Origin: Hyphomicrobiales bacterium
Lineage (GTDB): Bacteria; Pseudomonadota; Alphaproteobacteria; Rhizobiales; Beijerinckiaceae
Assembly (NCBI GenBank): GCA_017302635.1
Contig: JAFLCX010000001.1
Coordinates: 806,001-870,000, forward strand
Direction: 5' to 3'
DNA: 64,000 nt
Positions within the stretch are counted from its first letter, which is position 1, and every line of letters begins with the position of its first letter. This document shows, in pieces, positions 8,670 to 19,685 of this stretch. Below the pieces are notes generated by a model, which ran no database searches, had not been told where the DNA came from, and worked only from the letters and a program-made list of their open reading frames with translations. Position numbers and translations under genes: made by a program.

Positions 8670-10925
8670 ATGCATGACGCACTGTCCGAAACCGGGGATT
8701 TCAACTCGTCGCGGCTGTTCGCGATTGAGGGGATGACCTGTGCCGCCTGTGCCTTGCGTGTGGAGCGGGCCCTCACCGCTTTGCCCGGCGTCCAAGCGGC
8801 CCATGTCAATCTTGCGACCGCGCGCGCGCATGTTCGTGCGACAGCCGGCCTGAATGATGAAACCCTGAGCATGGCGATTGATGCAGCCGGCTATTCCGCG
8901 ACGCGGGTCGAGGAGGGGCGGCAAGCTTTCGATCAATCCGAAAAAATGGCGGAGCGTGAAGCCGTTCACCTCAGGCGCGACACCGTGCTGGCACTGATGC
9001 TCTCGCTGCCGGTCATCATCATAGAGATGGGCGGGCATCTTGTTCCCGCCTTTCACCACTGGGTCATGGCCACTCTCGGACATCAGGCGAGCGGAGTGCT
9101 GCAGGCCGTTCTGGCGACACTCGTCATTCTCGGGCCGGGGCGCCGGTTTTTTGTAGCCGGAACCAAGGCGATGCGGCAGCGCGCCCCTGACATGAACGCG
9201 CTGGTATCGCTCGGCGCAGGTTCGGCCTGGCTCTATTCCATGGTGGCCCTTCTAACCCCGCAATGGCTGCCGCAGGGCGCGACGCATTTCTATTTCGAGC
9301 CGGCCGTGGTGATCATCTCGCTGGTCCTCGTGGGCCGACTGATCGAGGGTCGCGCCCGGCGACAGGCGAGCGCCACCATCCGGCGACTGGTGGAACTCGC
9401 TCCAAAGACCTGCCGTGTGCGGCGCGGTGACGATCTTGTCGTGGTCGAAACCGCCAGCATTCGCCCGGGAGACCTCATCGATATCCGCCCCGGCGAGCGT
9501 ATTCCGGCTGATGGAGAGATTGTCGAGGGGCGCTCTCCAGTTGACGAGAGCATGCTCACGGGTGAGCCGATGCCGGTGCTGCGCATACCCGGTGAACGCG
9601 TCATCGGCGGCACCGTGAACCAGACCGGCGCCTTGCTGATCCGCGCCACCGGGCGCAACGATGAATCCGTTCTGGCCGATATCATTCGCATGGTCGAGGC
9701 GGCACAGGGCTCGCGCCTGCCCATTCAGGCATTGGTGGATCGTGTCACGCATTGGTTTGTGCCGGCAATTCTCGCGATCGCGATCTTGGCGTTTGTGCTC
9801 TGGCTCGCATTCGGGCCGGAGCCGGCTTTGCCTTTCGCGCTCGTCAATGCCATCGCGGTCCTCATCATCGCCTGCCCCTGCGCGATGGGCCTCGCGACGC
9901 CGATCTCGCTGCTGATCGGCACGGGGCGCGCAGCCGAGAAAGGCGTACTGTTCCGATCGGGCGATGCCCTCCAGCGGCTGGCCTCTCTCAAACGCTTGGC
10001 TTTCGACAAGACGGGAACCCTCACCGAAGGCAAGCCGCGCGTCGTCTACCGACACTGGATGCCGGGCGTTGATCCCGAGCGCGCTTTGCGCCTCGCGGCC
10101 AGCGCCGAGGCGCGCTCGGAGCATCCTTTGGCCCGCGCGATTCTCGATGAAGCGGCCTATCAGGGGCTCGCGCTCCTTCCGGCCAACTCAATGCATGTGT
10201 CGCCGGGCGCAGGCCTTTCGGCCGTCGTGGATGGCCAGAATGTGCTGATCGGCAATGTGGCTTTCCTGCACGAACAGCACGTCGCGGTGCCGCAGGAGGC
10301 CCTCGCCAAGGCGGGGCCGGGATCACAGGTCCATATCGCGATCAACGGCCTTTATGCCGGGCTCATCGGCATTGCCGATCCCGTCCGTCACTCCGCCGCC
10401 GATGCTATAGGCGCATTGGCAAGACTGGGCCTCGCCTTCTCGATGGTAACCGGCGACCAGCGCGAGGCCGCCGAGGCGATCGCGGCGCCGCTTGGGATTT
10501 CGGATGTAACGGCTCAGGCGACACCGGCCGGGAAAGTCGCCGCCATCGAGCAGTTTCGTGAGCGAGGAGAAGCGATCGGCTTTGTCGGCGACGGGATCAA
10601 TGATGCGCCCGTTCTGGCGGCTGCCGATCTCGGCATCGCGATTGGGCAAGGCACGGATGTCGCGATCGAAGCCGCAGATATCGTTCTTTTGCGCCCCGAC
10701 CTGCACGCCATTGCCGATGCGGTCCGTGTTTCGCGCGCGACCCTCGCGAATATCCGCGAAAATCTCATCTGGGCCTTTGGATACAACATTGCTCTGGTCC
10801 CGATCGCGGCCGGTGCGCTCTATCCGTTCACGGGCACCCTTCTCTCACCGATGCTAGCGGCTGGCGCGATGGCGTTTTCGTCCTTGAGCGTCGTCCTGAA
10901 TGCCTTGCGTCTCAGGCGGGTTTAG
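8670..10925 (+). CDS. copA: Copper-exporting P1B-type ATPase
   Basis: This 751-residue P-type ATPase has one N-terminal HMA domain (C24-A-A-C27) and eight membrane helices. The intramembrane metal motif CPC is at 402-404, the phosphorylation motif DKTGT at D446, and TGEP, the SEHPLA histidine-proline motif and GDGINDAP are all present. CPC plus the HMA domain indicates Cu(I) export, class IB-1. One HMA rather than two is common in shorter CopA forms. It is divergent from the small CopZ-like gene. Its stop codon overlaps that of cysG on the other strand, with no room for a terminator. Confidence 0.92.
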   Translation: MHDALSETGDFNSSRLFAIEGMTCAACALRVERALTALPGVQAAHVNLATARAHVRATAGLNDETLSMAIDAAGYSATRVEEGRQAFDQSEKMAEREAVHLRRDTVLALMLSLPVIIIEMGGHLVPAFHHWVMATLGHQASGVLQAVLATLVILGPGRRFFVAGTKAMRQRAPDMNALVSLGAGSAWLYSMVALLTPQWLPQGATHFYFEPAVVIISLVLVGRLIEGRARRQASATIRRLVELAPKTCRVRRGDDLVVVETASIRPGDLIDIRPGERIPADGEIVEGRSPVDESMLTGEPMPVLRIPGERVIGGTVNQTGALLIRATGRNDESVLADIIRMVEAAQGSRLPIQALVDRVTHWFVPAILAIAILAFVLWLAFGPEPALPFALVNAIAVLIIACPCAMGLATPISLLIGTGRAAEKGVLFRSGDALQRLASLKRLAFDKTGTLTEGKPRVVYRHWMPGVDPERALRLAASAEARSEHPLARAILDEAAYQGLALLPANSMHVSPGAGLSAVVDGQNVLIGNVAFLHEQHVAVPQEALAKAGPGSQVHIAINGLYAGLIGIADPVRHSAADAIGALARLGLAFSMVTGDQREAAEAIAAPLGISDVTAQATPAGKVAAIEQFRERGEAIGFVGDGINDAPVLAAADLGIAIGQGTDVAIEAADIVLLRPDLHAIADAVRVSRATLANIRENLIWAFGYNIALVPIAAGALYPFTGTLLSPMLAAGAMAFSSLSVVLNALRLRRV

Positions 10926-12397
10926 GCGGCGAAATTCCTTCGCGCTTCAGGCTCCAGAACCGCCTTCACTGCTTGGGCCGAACCAAAGACCTGCCCGATG
11001 CCTATGAGGATCGGCGCGCCTTCGGGCAGGGTTCTGACCCCTTCAGCGACATCGGCGAGGGTGCCGAACCAGCGCGCCTCATCAGGCCTCGAGATGGACG
11101 CGATGGCCGCGACGGGAGTAGAAGCCGACAGCCCCTTCGACAGAAAGGCATCGCGGATCGCCCCCGCCATGCGCGAGCCCATGTAGATCACAGTCGTGGT
11201 GAACGGATCGGCGGCCTTGGCCCAGTCGATCGTTTCGGGGATTTCGCCTTTGCGCGAATGCCCGGTGATGATCGAGAGGCGCTGCGCGTGATCGCGATGC
11301 GTGAGCGAGATGTTCAGACTCGCCGCCATGCCCTGTGCCGAGGTGATGCCCGGCACCACAGAGACCGGGATACCGGCGGCTTCCAGAGCCTCGATCTCCT
11401 CGCCTGCGCGGCCGAAAACCATCGGGTCGCCACTCTTCAACCGCACCACATGCTTGCCCTGCCCTGCAAGTTTGAGCATCAGCGCGTTGATGTCGCTCTG
11501 CGAGCAGCTCTCGCGCGCACCGCGCTTCCCGACCAGCATGCGCTTGGCCTCGCGCCGGGCGAGTTCGAGAACACCCTCCGAGATCAGATCATCGAACAGG
11601 ATGACATCCGCCGATTGCAAGGCGCGCACGGCCTTGAGCGTGAGAAGTTCGGGATCCCCCGGCCCCGCCCCCACAAGCGTGACGCGACCACCCGAGCTGC
11701 CCTGCCCGAGACGAATCTCCTCAATGAGGCGCGCAAGTTCCCTCTCGGTTTCGGCGCGGGGAGACGGCCCGAAAGCGCGATCGGCGAAACTTTCCCAGAA
11801 CGCTCGGCGTTGTGGGCCGGGAGCCAGCCGCGCCAGCACGGCATCGCGGATCTTGCGGGCCATGCCAGCCCAATCCGTGAGGCTGGGAGGAAGCAGGGTC
11901 TCGATCTTCCGGCGCACGGCCTGCCCCAGAATGGGGGCCGCACCATCGGTCGAAATCCCGATCACGACCGGCGAACGGTTCACGACAGAGCCGAAAATGA
12001 AATCGCAGGTGGCGGGCTTGTCGACCGTGTTCACTGGCACGCCGGCCGCCTTCGCCGCACAGCGGAAGGCCTTGGCCTCGGCCTCCTCCTCGAAATCGCC
12101 AACGGCAATGGCAGCCCCGGTAAAAATATCGATCGCCCAAGGACGATCATGCAGGGTCAGCGAACCGGCAGCCGCACCGCGCTCGATCAGCGCCAGCATA
12201 TCCGGCGAAGCCTCATGGGTGTAAACATCGACATCCGCGCCGGAGGCCGCGAGCAGCTCGGCCTTCCACGCCGCACCAGCCGAATGACCGGCCAGCACGG
12301 CGCGCTTGCCCTGGAGGTCGAAGAAGACCGGCAGTTTCGCGAGAGCGCCCAGCCGATTGGGCTGCGCCTCAGACGGCTTCCTTGAGAGCGTGCTCAT
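10922..12397 (-). CDS. cysG: Siroheme synthase CysG (trifunctional)
   Basis: The 491-residue fusion has an N-terminal precorrin-2 dehydrogenase/ferrochelatase half (about 20-230) and a C-terminal uroporphyrinogen-III C-methyltransferase half (about 240-475). The latter has [15 protein letters not shown] and the SAM-binding [16 protein letters not shown]. It makes siroheme, the prosthetic group of the nitrite reductase NirB encoded upstream in the same operon. Its start overlaps the nasA end by 29 bp. This placement points to synthesis on demand for nitrite reduction, although sulfite reductase would also use the product. Confidence 0.92.
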   Translation of the reverse strand: MSTLSRKPSEAQPNRLGALAKLPVFFDLQGKRAVLAGHSAGAAWKAELLAASGADVDVYTHEASPDMLALIERGAAAGSLTLHDRPWAIDIFTGAAIAVGDFEEEAEAKAFRCAAKAAGVPVNTVDKPATCDFIFGSVVNRSPVVIGISTDGAAPILGQAVRRKIETLLPPSLTDWAGMARKIRDAVLARLAPGPQRRAFWESFADRAFGPSPRAETERELARLIEEIRLGQGSSGGRVTLVGAGPGDPELLTLKAVRALQSADVILFDDLISEGVLELARREAKRMLVGKRGARESCSQSDINALMLKLAGQGKHVVRLKSGDPMVFGRAGEEIEALEAAGIPVSVVPGITSAQGMAASLNISLTHRDHAQRLSIITGHSRKGEIPETIDWAKAADPFTTTVIYMGSRMAGAIRDAFLSKGLSASTPVAAIASISRPDEARWFGTLADVAEGVRTLPEGAPILIGIGQVFGSAQAVKAVLEPEARRNFAA

Positions 12398-15038
12398 CCA
12401 ACAACCTCCGGATTTCGCTGCGGCAGGAGCCGCAATTCGTGCCCGCTTTCAGGGCTTCCCCCACGGCATCGACGCTGATCGCGCCGCCATCGCGAATGGC
12501 AGAGACAATCTGGTTCACGCCCACCGCGAAACAGGCACAGATGATCGCGCCGGGATCGGGCCGATCCGCCCCGCCGCGCCCGGCCAGAAGATGCAGACGG
12601 GTCGGCCCACCGAGTTTCTCGGCCAAGGCCATCGCCACGAAGGATTTTGCGATATCGACCGGCTCGGGCCCGACAAACAGTGCGCCGATCAGCTTCTCGC
12701 CCGAGAACGCGGCGAGACGTGCGAGCCCGGCCTGACGATCGTAGTAGGCTACCCATTCAGCATCGGGCGGAGCGTTCAGGAGCCGAGCCGCAAAGCCCTG
12801 CCAGTCGACAACCGGCTGATTGCCTGCGAGTTCGAGACGGAAACCACCTTCCGCGCGCGCCAGAGCCCAATAGGCGCATTCGTCCGTTGACGGCGGATCA
12901 GCCGAGATCGCGAAACCGTACCATTGAGCTTCAAAGGGCCGGATGGCGGCTGCGCAGGCCTTCAACCCCGGTTGCCCGGAAGTCGGGTCGGTCGCCGGAT
13001 GCGTCGCGGCGTTGATGCGCGCGCGGCTCGCGAACTGGTCCGTCCAGTGCATCGGCACAAAAATCGAACCAGGGCGCTGAGCCCCGCTGAGATTGGCACG
13101 AAAAAGTCCGGATCCATGCGCAGTTTCGACGCTCACGATATCGTCCGGCTCGATGCCTGCCACTGCTGCGTCATCCGGGTGAATGTCACAGAACGGCTCC
13201 GAAAAATGGCTCATCAGGCGCTGGGTTTTCCCAGTTCGAGTCATGGTGTGCCATTGGTCGCGGATGCGCCCGGTATTGAGCCAGAGCGGAAACTCCGAAC
13301 TCACGGTCTTGCCACTGGCACGGGGTGCGACGGCCACAAATCGCGCCTTGCGATCGGGCGTGTAGAAATTGCCGTCGGCGAAGAAGCGCGACTCGCCCGG
13401 CTTCTGACCCGCCCGTTGCGGCCATTGGAAAGGCTCGAGCGCCTCGAATTCAGCCTGAGAAATCGTTGCATGCGCGGAGATATCAAAATCGCGGCTGTCG
13501 CTGTTCTCAAAGCCCGACAGTGCGGCATGCTCTGCGAAGATCGCTGCGGGGCTCTCAAAATCAAAGCCGGCAAAGCCCATGCGCTTGCCGACCTCGGCCA
13601 ACTGCCACCAATCGGGCTTTGCTTGGCCCGGCAGCGGCAGAAAACTACGTTGACGAGAGATGCGCCGCTCAGAATTCGTGACTGTTCCGTCCTTCTCAGC
13701 CCAGGCGGCGGCAGGCAGCAGGACATGCGCGAAGCGGGTGGTGTCGGTCTGGCGGATCGCATCAGAGACAACAACGAACGGGCAAATCTTCAGCGCTTCC
13801 TGCACATGATCGGCGTCTGGAAGCGAGTCAGCCGGGTTCGTCGCCATGATCCAGAGCGCCTTGATCTTGCCCTCACCCACGGCACGGAAGAGATCAACCG
13901 CCTTCAGCCCCGGCTTCTGCGCCATGAAAGGGCTGTTCCAGAAGCGCTGTACGATGTTGCGATGGCCGGGGTTCTCGATATCCATATGCGCTGCGAGCAT
14001 GTTCGCGAGGCCACCAACCTCGCGCCCGCCCATCGCGTTGGGCTGCCCGGTGATCGAGAACGGGCCCATGCCGGGCTGACCGATCCGCCCGGTAAAAAGA
14101 TGGCAATTGATGATAGCATTGACCTTGTCGGAACCTGAAACCGACTGGTTGATGCCTTGGCTGTAAACAGTCACGACCTTTTTTGTGCCGGCAAAATTCT
14201 GGTAAAAGCCGGTGACATCTTTGACCGTGAGCCCACATTCGTCAGCCACATGCGCCACCGAAAACTGCGCGGCGATCGCGAGGGCGGGAGCGACATCTCC
14301 CACATGAGCTTCAAGATAGGCCGTATCGCGCAGGCCCGCTTGTTCAAGATAGTTCAAGAGCCCGAGAAACAGCGGCAGGTCGCTATCAGGCGCGAGTGCG
14401 AGATGCAGATCGGCAGCCTCGGCTGTCATGGTCCGGCGCGGATCGATGACGACAATCCGGGTGCCCTTTTTTTCCCGGGCGGCCAGTAGACGCTGGAACA
14501 GAACGGGGTGACACCACGCGAAATTCGACCCGACCAGAACGACAAGATCGGCCTCTTCAAGGTCGGCGTAAGTGCCGGGCACCGTATCCGTGCCAAACGC
14601 GCGCCGATGCCCGGCAACGGACGAAGCCATGCACAGGCGCGAATTCGTGTCGATATTTGCTGAGCCGATGAAGCCCTTCATCAGCTTGTTCGCGACGTAG
14701 TAATCCTCGGTCAGTAACTGGCCGGACACATAAAGCGCCACCGAATCCGGCCCGTGCGCGGCAACCGTTTGAGAAAACCGGTTCGCCACAAGATCGAGCG
14801 CTTCATCCCATGTCGCCAGCTTTCCGTGGATTTCGGGATTGAGGAGGCGATCATCGAGGCTCAGCGTTTCGCCCAAAGCCGAACCCTTGGAGCACAATCG
14901 GCCGAAATTGGCAGGATGATCGGGATCGCCGGCGATCGCGACCGAGCCATCGGGCTGCGGGGTCGCGAGCACGCCGCAGCCCACGCCACAATACGGGCAG
15001 GTGGTTCGGATCGTGGCGCCCTGATCGACCATGGTCAT
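12369..15038 (-). CDS. nasA: Assimilatory nitrate reductase catalytic subunit NasA
   Basis: This is a molybdopterin oxidoreductase of 889 residues. A [4Fe-4S] ligand set C14-x2-C17-x3-C21 and C49 lies at the N terminus, followed by the Mo-bisMGD domains and an extra C-terminal BFD-like [2Fe-2S] domain (C-A-C near 840 and a later C-G-S-C). The BFD domain is typical of cytoplasmic NasA enzymes that take electrons from a flavoprotein or ferredoxin. I set the start at ATG 15038, which overlaps the nirD stop as ATGA; the frame stays open upstream but that part lies inside nirD. No separate NasC-like electron-transfer subunit is in the window. Confidence 0.92.
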   Translation of the reverse strand: MTMVDQGATIRTTCPYCGVGCGVLATPQPDGSVAIAGDPDHPANFGRLCSKGSALGETLSLDDRLLNPEIHGKLATWDEALDLVANRFSQTVAAHGPDSVALYVSGQLLTEDYYVANKLMKGFIGSANIDTNSRLCMASSVAGHRRAFGTDTVPGTYADLEEADLVVLVGSNFAWCHPVLFQRLLAAREKKGTRIVVIDPRRTMTAEAADLHLALAPDSDLPLFLGLLNYLEQAGLRDTAYLEAHVGDVAPALAIAAQFSVAHVADECGLTVKDVTGFYQNFAGTKKVVTVYSQGINQSVSGSDKVNAIINCHLFTGRIGQPGMGPFSITGQPNAMGGREVGGLANMLAAHMDIENPGHRNIVQRFWNSPFMAQKPGLKAVDLFRAVGEGKIKALWIMATNPADSLPDADHVQEALKICPFVVVSDAIRQTDTTRFAHVLLPAAAWAEKDGTVTNSERRISRQRSFLPLPGQAKPDWWQLAEVGKRMGFAGFDFESPAAIFAEHAALSGFENSDSRDFDISAHATISQAEFEALEPFQWPQRAGQKPGESRFFADGNFYTPDRKARFVAVAPRASGKTVSSEFPLWLNTGRIRDQWHTMTRTGKTQRLMSHFSEPFCDIHPDDAAVAGIEPDDIVSVETAHGSGLFRANLSGAQRPGSIFVPMHWTDQFASRARINAATHPATDPTSGQPGLKACAAAIRPFEAQWYGFAISADPPSTDECAYWALARAEGGFRLELAGNQPVVDWQGFAARLLNAPPDAEWVAYYDRQAGLARLAAFSGEKLIGALFVGPEPVDIAKSFVAMALAEKLGGPTRLHLLAGRGGADRPDPGAIICACFAVGVNQIVSAIRDGGAISVDAVGEALKAGTNCGSCRSEIRRLLDEHALKEAV

Positions 15039-15379
15039 GCACCGAGCCGGGCGATGGCCTCGCCGGAGAGAAGCACGCGCCCGTTTTCCACTTTCAGCGG
15101 TATTTTCGGCGTACAGCCCTTGTCGGCACCCTGCGCTTCCCCATCGACGAGCGAGATCACCCAATTGTGCAGCGGGCAGGTGACAGCATGGCCGTGCACG
15201 ATGCCCTGGCTCAAAGGCCCACCCTTGTGCGGGCACTTGTCGCGAAGCGCGAAGAGCGTGCCATCCACCGCTTTGAAGATGGCGATGTCGCCGAAGGGCG
15301 ATTTGATGACCCGCGCACCGCGCACCGGCACGTCATCTGCCGCGCCCGCATCGAGCCAGATTCCGGAGATCATGTTCAT
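15035..15379 (-). CDS. nirD: Nitrite reductase small subunit NirD
   Basis: The 114-residue protein is a Rieske-type domain with C49-P-H51 and C68-P-L-H71 as the [2Fe-2S] ligands. This is the normal NirD length; it partners the NADH-dependent siroheme reductase NirB. The start ATG 15379 follows GGGAG by 6 nt; ATGs six bases either side are possible. It sits 19 bp after nirB and overlaps nasA by 4 bp. Confidence 0.92.
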   Translation of the reverse strand: MNMISGIWLDAGAADDVPVRGARVIKSPFGDIAIFKAVDGTLFALRDKCPHKGGPLSQGIVHGHAVTCPLHNWVISLVDGEAQGADKGCTPKIPLKVENGRVLLSGEAIARLGA

Positions 15380-15398
15380 GCTCATCTCCCGTTTGCCG

Positions 15399-17852
15399 TT
15401 ACTCGGCAGCTTGCGGCAGGCGCAGCTCTGCCATCGCCGCAAATTCATGCGCATCCTTGCCGTTCACGCGCTCTTCCCAAGGGTCGACCTGCGCGAATGT
15501 CTGGCTGAAAACGAAGCGATCATGGAGAGCGCGGCGCTTTTCGAGGTCGTCAATCACCGCCGCCTTGATGGACGGTGTGCCGACGCGCTTCGCCCATTTG
15601 TAGATGCGCTCGAGATAGCGGCCCTGCTCGCGGTAGAGTTGCGTGAGAGCCGCGATGATCTCGATGGCCTCATCCTCGGATTTCGCGTGGCCGAGCACCT
15701 GCGTGCCGTGGATATCAAGCCCGGCGGCACCGGCAAAATGGATCTCATAGCCGGAATCGACACAGATCACGCCGATATCCTTGCAGGTAGCCTCTGCGCA
15801 ATTGCGAGGGCAGCCCGAGACAGCCATCTTGAGCTTCGCGGGCGTCCAGGAACCCCACATGAACTTCTCGATTTTCACGCCGAGCCCAGTGGAATCCTGC
15901 GTCCCAAAGCGACACCAATCGGTGCCGACGCAGGTCTTCACCGTGCGCAGACCCTTGGCGTAGGCCGCGCCCGAGATCATGCCAGCCTTGTTGAGATCAG
16001 CCCAGACAGCCGGCAAATCTTCTTTCTTGACGCCGAGCATATCGATGCGCTGACCGCCAGTGACCTTCACGGTCGGGATCGCGAATTTATCGACCACATC
16101 GGCAATGGCGCGGAGTTCCTTTGAGTTGGTGAGACCACCCCACATGCGCGGCACAACGGAGTAGGTGCCATCCTTCTGGATATTGGCGTGGACGCGCTCG
16201 TTGATGAAGCGCGACTGGCTGTCATCCACGTATTCGCCCGGCCAATCGCAGATCATGTAATAATTCAGGGCCGGGCGGCATTTCGCGCAACCGCAGGAGG
16301 TTTTCCAGCCCAGTTCCTGCATCAGCTGCGGAATGGACTTGAGCGATTTGGCCTTGATCAGCCGGCGGACGTCATCATGGCCGAGATCGGTGCAACCGCA
16401 CATCGGCGTCACCGCCGCCGGGTTATAGGCATCGCCCAACTGGAGCTTGATGACATTCTCGACGAGCCCGGTGCAGGAGCCGCAGGATGCCGAAGCCTTG
16501 GTGTGTGCCCGCACCTCATCCAGGCTGGTGAGCCCCAGTTCCGTGATCTTCGCCGTGATCTTGCCCTTGCACACGCCGTTGCAGCCGCAGATTTCTGCGT
16601 CGTCGGGCAGAGCTGCAACGGCGGCCAGAGGGTCCAGAGCCGCACCCCCCTGATAGCTCTGGCCGAAAATGACGGTCGAGCGCATCTCGGAGATATCGAT
16701 GCCGCGCTTGATCATGTCGAAGAACCACGGGCCATCGCCCGTGTCGCCATACATCACCGCCCCGATGATCTGGTTGCCTTGAAGCACGAGGCGGCGATAT
16801 TGCCCGCGCGTCGGGTCCCGCAGCACGATCTCCTCACGATCCGGCGCATCGGCGAAATCGCCCGCCGAATAGAGATCCATGCCGGTGACCTTGAGCTTGG
16901 TGGCTGTTGCAGTCGGCTTGAACTCGGCATCGACCTTCCCGCAAAGCTGGGCAGCCACCACATTCGCCATTTCGTAAAGCGGTGCGACGAGGCCAAAGAC
17001 CTGGCCGCTTGCCTCGGCACACTCGCCGAGCGCGAAAATATCGGGATCGGAAGTGCGCATGTCCGGCGCGACCACGATGCCTCGATTGACGGCAATGCCC
17101 GCCTCTTTCGCGAGGGTCGCGTTGGGGCGGATGCCCACTGCCATCACGACGAGGTTGGCATGCAGAAGCGTCCCGTCATCGAGCTGGACACCGGTGACGC
17201 GCGTCGCGCCCTCGATCGACTTCGTGTTGGCCTTGCAGATGACGTTGATACCGCGTGACTCGACCGCGCGCTGCAGAAGATAGCCGGCGGCAGGATCAAG
17301 CTGGCGTTCCATCAGATGCGGCATCAGATGGACAACCGTCACATCCATGCCCTGTTCCTTGAGGCCCGCTGCGGCTTCAAGCCCGAGCAATCCGCCGCCG
17401 ATCACCACCGCCTTGCCGCGTGATTTCGCCGCGAGCATCATGGCATGCACGTCGTCAAGATCGCGGTAGGTCACGACACCTGGCAGGTTATGCCCCGGTA
17501 CCGGAATAATGAAAGGCGACGAACCGGTGGCGATGATGAGCTTGTCATAGCTCTCGGTGATGCCGGTCTCGCTGGTGACGGTCTTGGCGTCACGGTCGAT
17601 CTTGGTGATCTTCACGCCCTTGTAGAGCGTGATGCCGTGCTTGATGTACCAGCCATCGCCGTGGATGATGATTTCCTCGAACGTCTTTTCGCCCGAAAGC
17701 ACGGGAGAGAGCATGATGCGATCATAATTCACACGGCTTTCCGCGTTGAAAATCACGATCTCGTAGGCATCCGGCGCGGTTTCGAGCAGCTTCTCGAGCG
17801 CCCGACCCGGAGCCATGCCATTTCCGATGACAACCAGTTTCTGCTTGGCCAT
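15399..17852 (-). CDS. nirB: NADH-dependent nitrite reductase large subunit NirB
   Basis: The 817-residue enzyme reduces nitrite to ammonium in the cytoplasm. An N-terminal FAD/NADH half (VVIGNGMAPGRALE and VVIGGGLLGLEAAAGL) is followed by two cysteine-rich BFD-like segments (ICGCNGVC with CGSC, and MCGCTD with CGCAKC). The C-terminal siroheme/[4Fe-4S] half carries CVGTDWC and GCPRNCAEA. The start ATG 17852 has GAGGAG 8 nt upstream. It is expressed with nrtBD, nirD, nasA and cysG, a complete nitrate-to-ammonium set apart from NrtA. Confidence 0.94.
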   Translation of the reverse strand: MAKQKLVVIGNGMAPGRALEKLLETAPDAYEIVIFNAESRVNYDRIMLSPVLSGEKTFEEIIIHGDGWYIKHGITLYKGVKITKIDRDAKTVTSETGITESYDKLIIATGSSPFIIPVPGHNLPGVVTYRDLDDVHAMMLAAKSRGKAVVIGGGLLGLEAAAGLKEQGMDVTVVHLMPHLMERQLDPAAGYLLQRAVESRGINVICKANTKSIEGATRVTGVQLDDGTLLHANLVVMAVGIRPNATLAKEAGIAVNRGIVVAPDMRTSDPDIFALGECAEASGQVFGLVAPLYEMANVVAAQLCGKVDAEFKPTATATKLKVTGMDLYSAGDFADAPDREEIVLRDPTRGQYRRLVLQGNQIIGAVMYGDTGDGPWFFDMIKRGIDISEMRSTVIFGQSYQGGAALDPLAAVAALPDDAEICGCNGVCKGKITAKITELGLTSLDEVRAHTKASASCGSCTGLVENVIKLQLGDAYNPAAVTPMCGCTDLGHDDVRRLIKAKSLKSIPQLMQELGWKTSCGCAKCRPALNYYMICDWPGEYVDDSQSRFINERVHANIQKDGTYSVVPRMWGGLTNSKELRAIADVVDKFAIPTVKVTGGQRIDMLGVKKEDLPAVWADLNKAGMISGAAYAKGLRTVKTCVGTDWCRFGTQDSTGLGVKIEKFMWGSWTPAKLKMAVSGCPRNCAEATCKDIGVICVDSGYEIHFAGAAGLDIHGTQVLGHAKSEDEAIEIIAALTQLYREQGRYLERIYKWAKRVGTPSIKAAVIDDLEKRRALHDRFVFSQTFAQVDPWEERVNGKDAHEFAAMAELRLPQAAE

Positions 17853-17864
17853 GCGCAACGCTCC

Positions 17865-18659
17865 TCAAGCGGCTTCCACGAAGCGGTGACGCTCGTAGAG
17901 GAAGCGCAGAACCGCCTCGCGGCAGGAGATGTAGCGGCTGTCGGAAACCAGCTCGAGCCGCTTGCGCGGGCGCGGCAGGTTGACCGAAAGCACCTCGCCG
18001 ATGGTCGCGGAGGGACCATTGGTCATCATCACGATCCGATCCGAGAGCAGCACGGCCTCGTCGACATCGTGGGTGATCATGATCATCGTGTTTTTCAGCC
18101 GCGCATGGATATCCATGATGCTGTCCTGAAGATGCGCGCGGGTCAGCGCGTCGAGCGCTCCGAACGGCTCGTCGAGCAGCAGGATTTTCGGCTCCATCGC
18201 CAAAGCGCGGGCAATACCCACACGCTGCTTCATGCCGCCGGAAATCTCGGACGGGCGCTTGTCGACTGCATGTCCCATCTGGACGAGGTCGAGGTTCTGC
18301 ATGATCCAGTCGTGACGCTCGGCCTTGGACTTCTTGCCCGAGAACACCTTGTCGACCGCAAGCTTCACATTCTCGTAGACCGTGAGCCAGGGCAGCAGCG
18401 AGTGGTTCTGGAACACCACAGCGCGATCAGGCCCCGGCGCGTTAACTTCCTTGTTCTCAAGAAGAACTGCGCCGAAACTCACCGGCGTCAGCCCCGCGAT
18501 CAGGTTCAGAAGGGTCGATTTCCCGCAGCCGGAATGGCCGATGATCGAGATATACTCGCCCTGTTCGATATCGAGGTTGATGTCTTTGAGCACCTCGGTG
18601 GTTTGGCCGCCACGCGAGAAACTCTTGTCGAGGTGATCGATCTTCAGATAGCTGGGCAT
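17865..18659 (-). CDS. nrtD: Nitrate ABC transporter ATPase NrtD/NasD
   Basis: This 264-residue ABC ATPase is of the nitrate/taurine type, with Walker A GHSGCGKST, signature ISGGMKQR, Walker B ILLLDEP and a switch histidine in ITHDVDEA. The regulatory substrate-binding domain fused to cyanobacterial NrtC is absent, and there is only one ATPase gene, so the transporter must use a homodimer. The start ATG 18659 is preceded by AAGGAG. It is 11 bp after nrtB. Confidence 0.9.
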   Translation of the reverse strand: MPSYLKIDHLDKSFSRGGQTTEVLKDINLDIEQGEYISIIGHSGCGKSTLLNLIAGLTPVSFGAVLLENKEVNAPGPDRAVVFQNHSLLPWLTVYENVKLAVDKVFSGKKSKAERHDWIMQNLDLVQMGHAVDKRPSEISGGMKQRVGIARALAMEPKILLLDEPFGALDALTRAHLQDSIMDIHARLKNTMIMITHDVDEAVLLSDRIVMMTNGPSATIGEVLSVNLPRPRKRLELVSDSRYISCREAVLRFLYERHRFVEAA

Positions 18660-18670
18660 GAGACTGCTCC

Positions 18671-19585
18671 TTAAGAGGCCTGGACGCCGCGCGTCACGAT
18701 CCGGCCGATCAGCGCCACAAGGCGATCCAGCGCGAAGCCGACGAGGCCGATGTAAATCAGCGCCACGATGATGTCGGGCAGGCGGGAAGAGTTCCACGCA
18801 TCCCAGATGAAGAAGCCGATGCCGACGCCACCAGTGAGCATCTCGGCCGCGACAATCGCGAGCCATGAAAGGCCGATGCCGATTTTCAGACCGGTGAAAA
18901 TGTAGGGTGCTGCGGACGGAACCATGATCTTGAAGAAGAATTCGATCGTGTTCAGCCGCAGAACCTCGGCCACGTTGCGGTAATCCTGCGGGATGTTGCG
19001 GATACCGACCGCCGTATTGATGATCACCGGCCAGATCGCCGTGATGAAGATCACGAAAATCGCCGAGGGGTTGGCATCACGAAATGCCGCGAGCGAGATC
19101 GGCAGCCAGGCGAGCGGCGGCACAGTGCGCAGGACCTGAAAGATCGGGTCTAGCCCACGCATCGCCCAGACCGATTGCCCGACCAGCGCGCCCAGCAGGA
19201 CACCGACGACCGCCGCAAGACCGAAGCCGTAAAGCACGCGCTCGAGCGAGGTCAGCACCCGCCAGCCCAGGCCAATATCCTGCGAGCCATTCACGAAGAA
19301 CGGATCGATGATCAGGTCCTTCGCTTCCGCCCAGATCGTAGTGGGCGGCGGGAGCGTCGCGCCAGGCCGCCCGAAGGCGATCTGCCAGACGAGCATGATC
19401 GCTGCGACAACCACCAGTGGCGGAACAATCGTGGCTGCGATCGATTTCATCCGCGCCCCCAAGGCTTTGAAACGGGATGCCGGCTTGCGCGCCGGCAATT
19501 TGACGACCTCAGGACTGATCGGTGCGGTGATCCCCGGACGCAGAGGTGTCACCTCGGCTGTAGGCTTCAAGGCTGGAGCACCCAT
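18671..19585 (-). CDS. nrtB: Nitrate ABC transporter permease NrtB
   Basis: The 304-residue protein is a BPD-type inner-membrane permease with about six helices. The EAA-like loop is in the segment around GIRNIPQDYRNVAEVLRL. The N-terminal 45 residues are a Pro- and Lys-rich cytoplasmic extension. It is the first gene of the nrtB-nrtD-nirB-nirD-nasA-cysG transcript, and its ATG lies 37 bp beyond the U-tract of an attenuator in its own leader. Confidence 0.9.
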   Translation of the reverse strand: MGAPALKPTAEVTPLRPGITAPISPEVVKLPARKPASRFKALGARMKSIAATIVPPLVVVAAIMLVWQIAFGRPGATLPPPTTIWAEAKDLIIDPFFVNGSQDIGLGWRVLTSLERVLYGFGLAAVVGVLLGALVGQSVWAMRGLDPIFQVLRTVPPLAWLPISLAAFRDANPSAIFVIFITAIWPVIINTAVGIRNIPQDYRNVAEVLRLNTIEFFFKIMVPSAAPYIFTGLKIGIGLSWLAIVAAEMLTGGVGIGFFIWDAWNSSRLPDIIVALIYIGLVGFALDRLVALIGRIVTRGVQAS

Positions 19586-19621
19586 GTCTCGTTCTCCTGC
19601 TGCACGCGATTGCCGCGAAAC

Positions 19622-19685
19622 AAAAAAGCCGGGAAGGCGAGTAGAGATCGCGGGTCGAACCCGACATCTCTGCTCCCTGCCCGGC
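19622..19685 (-). terminator. Attenuator terminator in the nrtB leader
   Basis: On the minus strand GCCGGG (19685-19680) pairs with CCCGGC (19633-19628). The long, partly interrupted stem includes AGAGAU/AUCUCU and UCGGG/CCCG around a UUCGA-like tip, and six U follow at 19627-19622. It lies inside the 5' leader, after the promoter and before nrtB. It would stop transcription unless the overlapping second hexaloop hairpin (19682-19695) forms, because both need the bases GCCG at 19685-19682. Confidence 0.85.

Noticed and set aside
15039..15236. A longer N terminus for NasA
   Set aside because: The extra residues lie within nirD and precede the normal start, which overlaps the nirD stop as ATGA.
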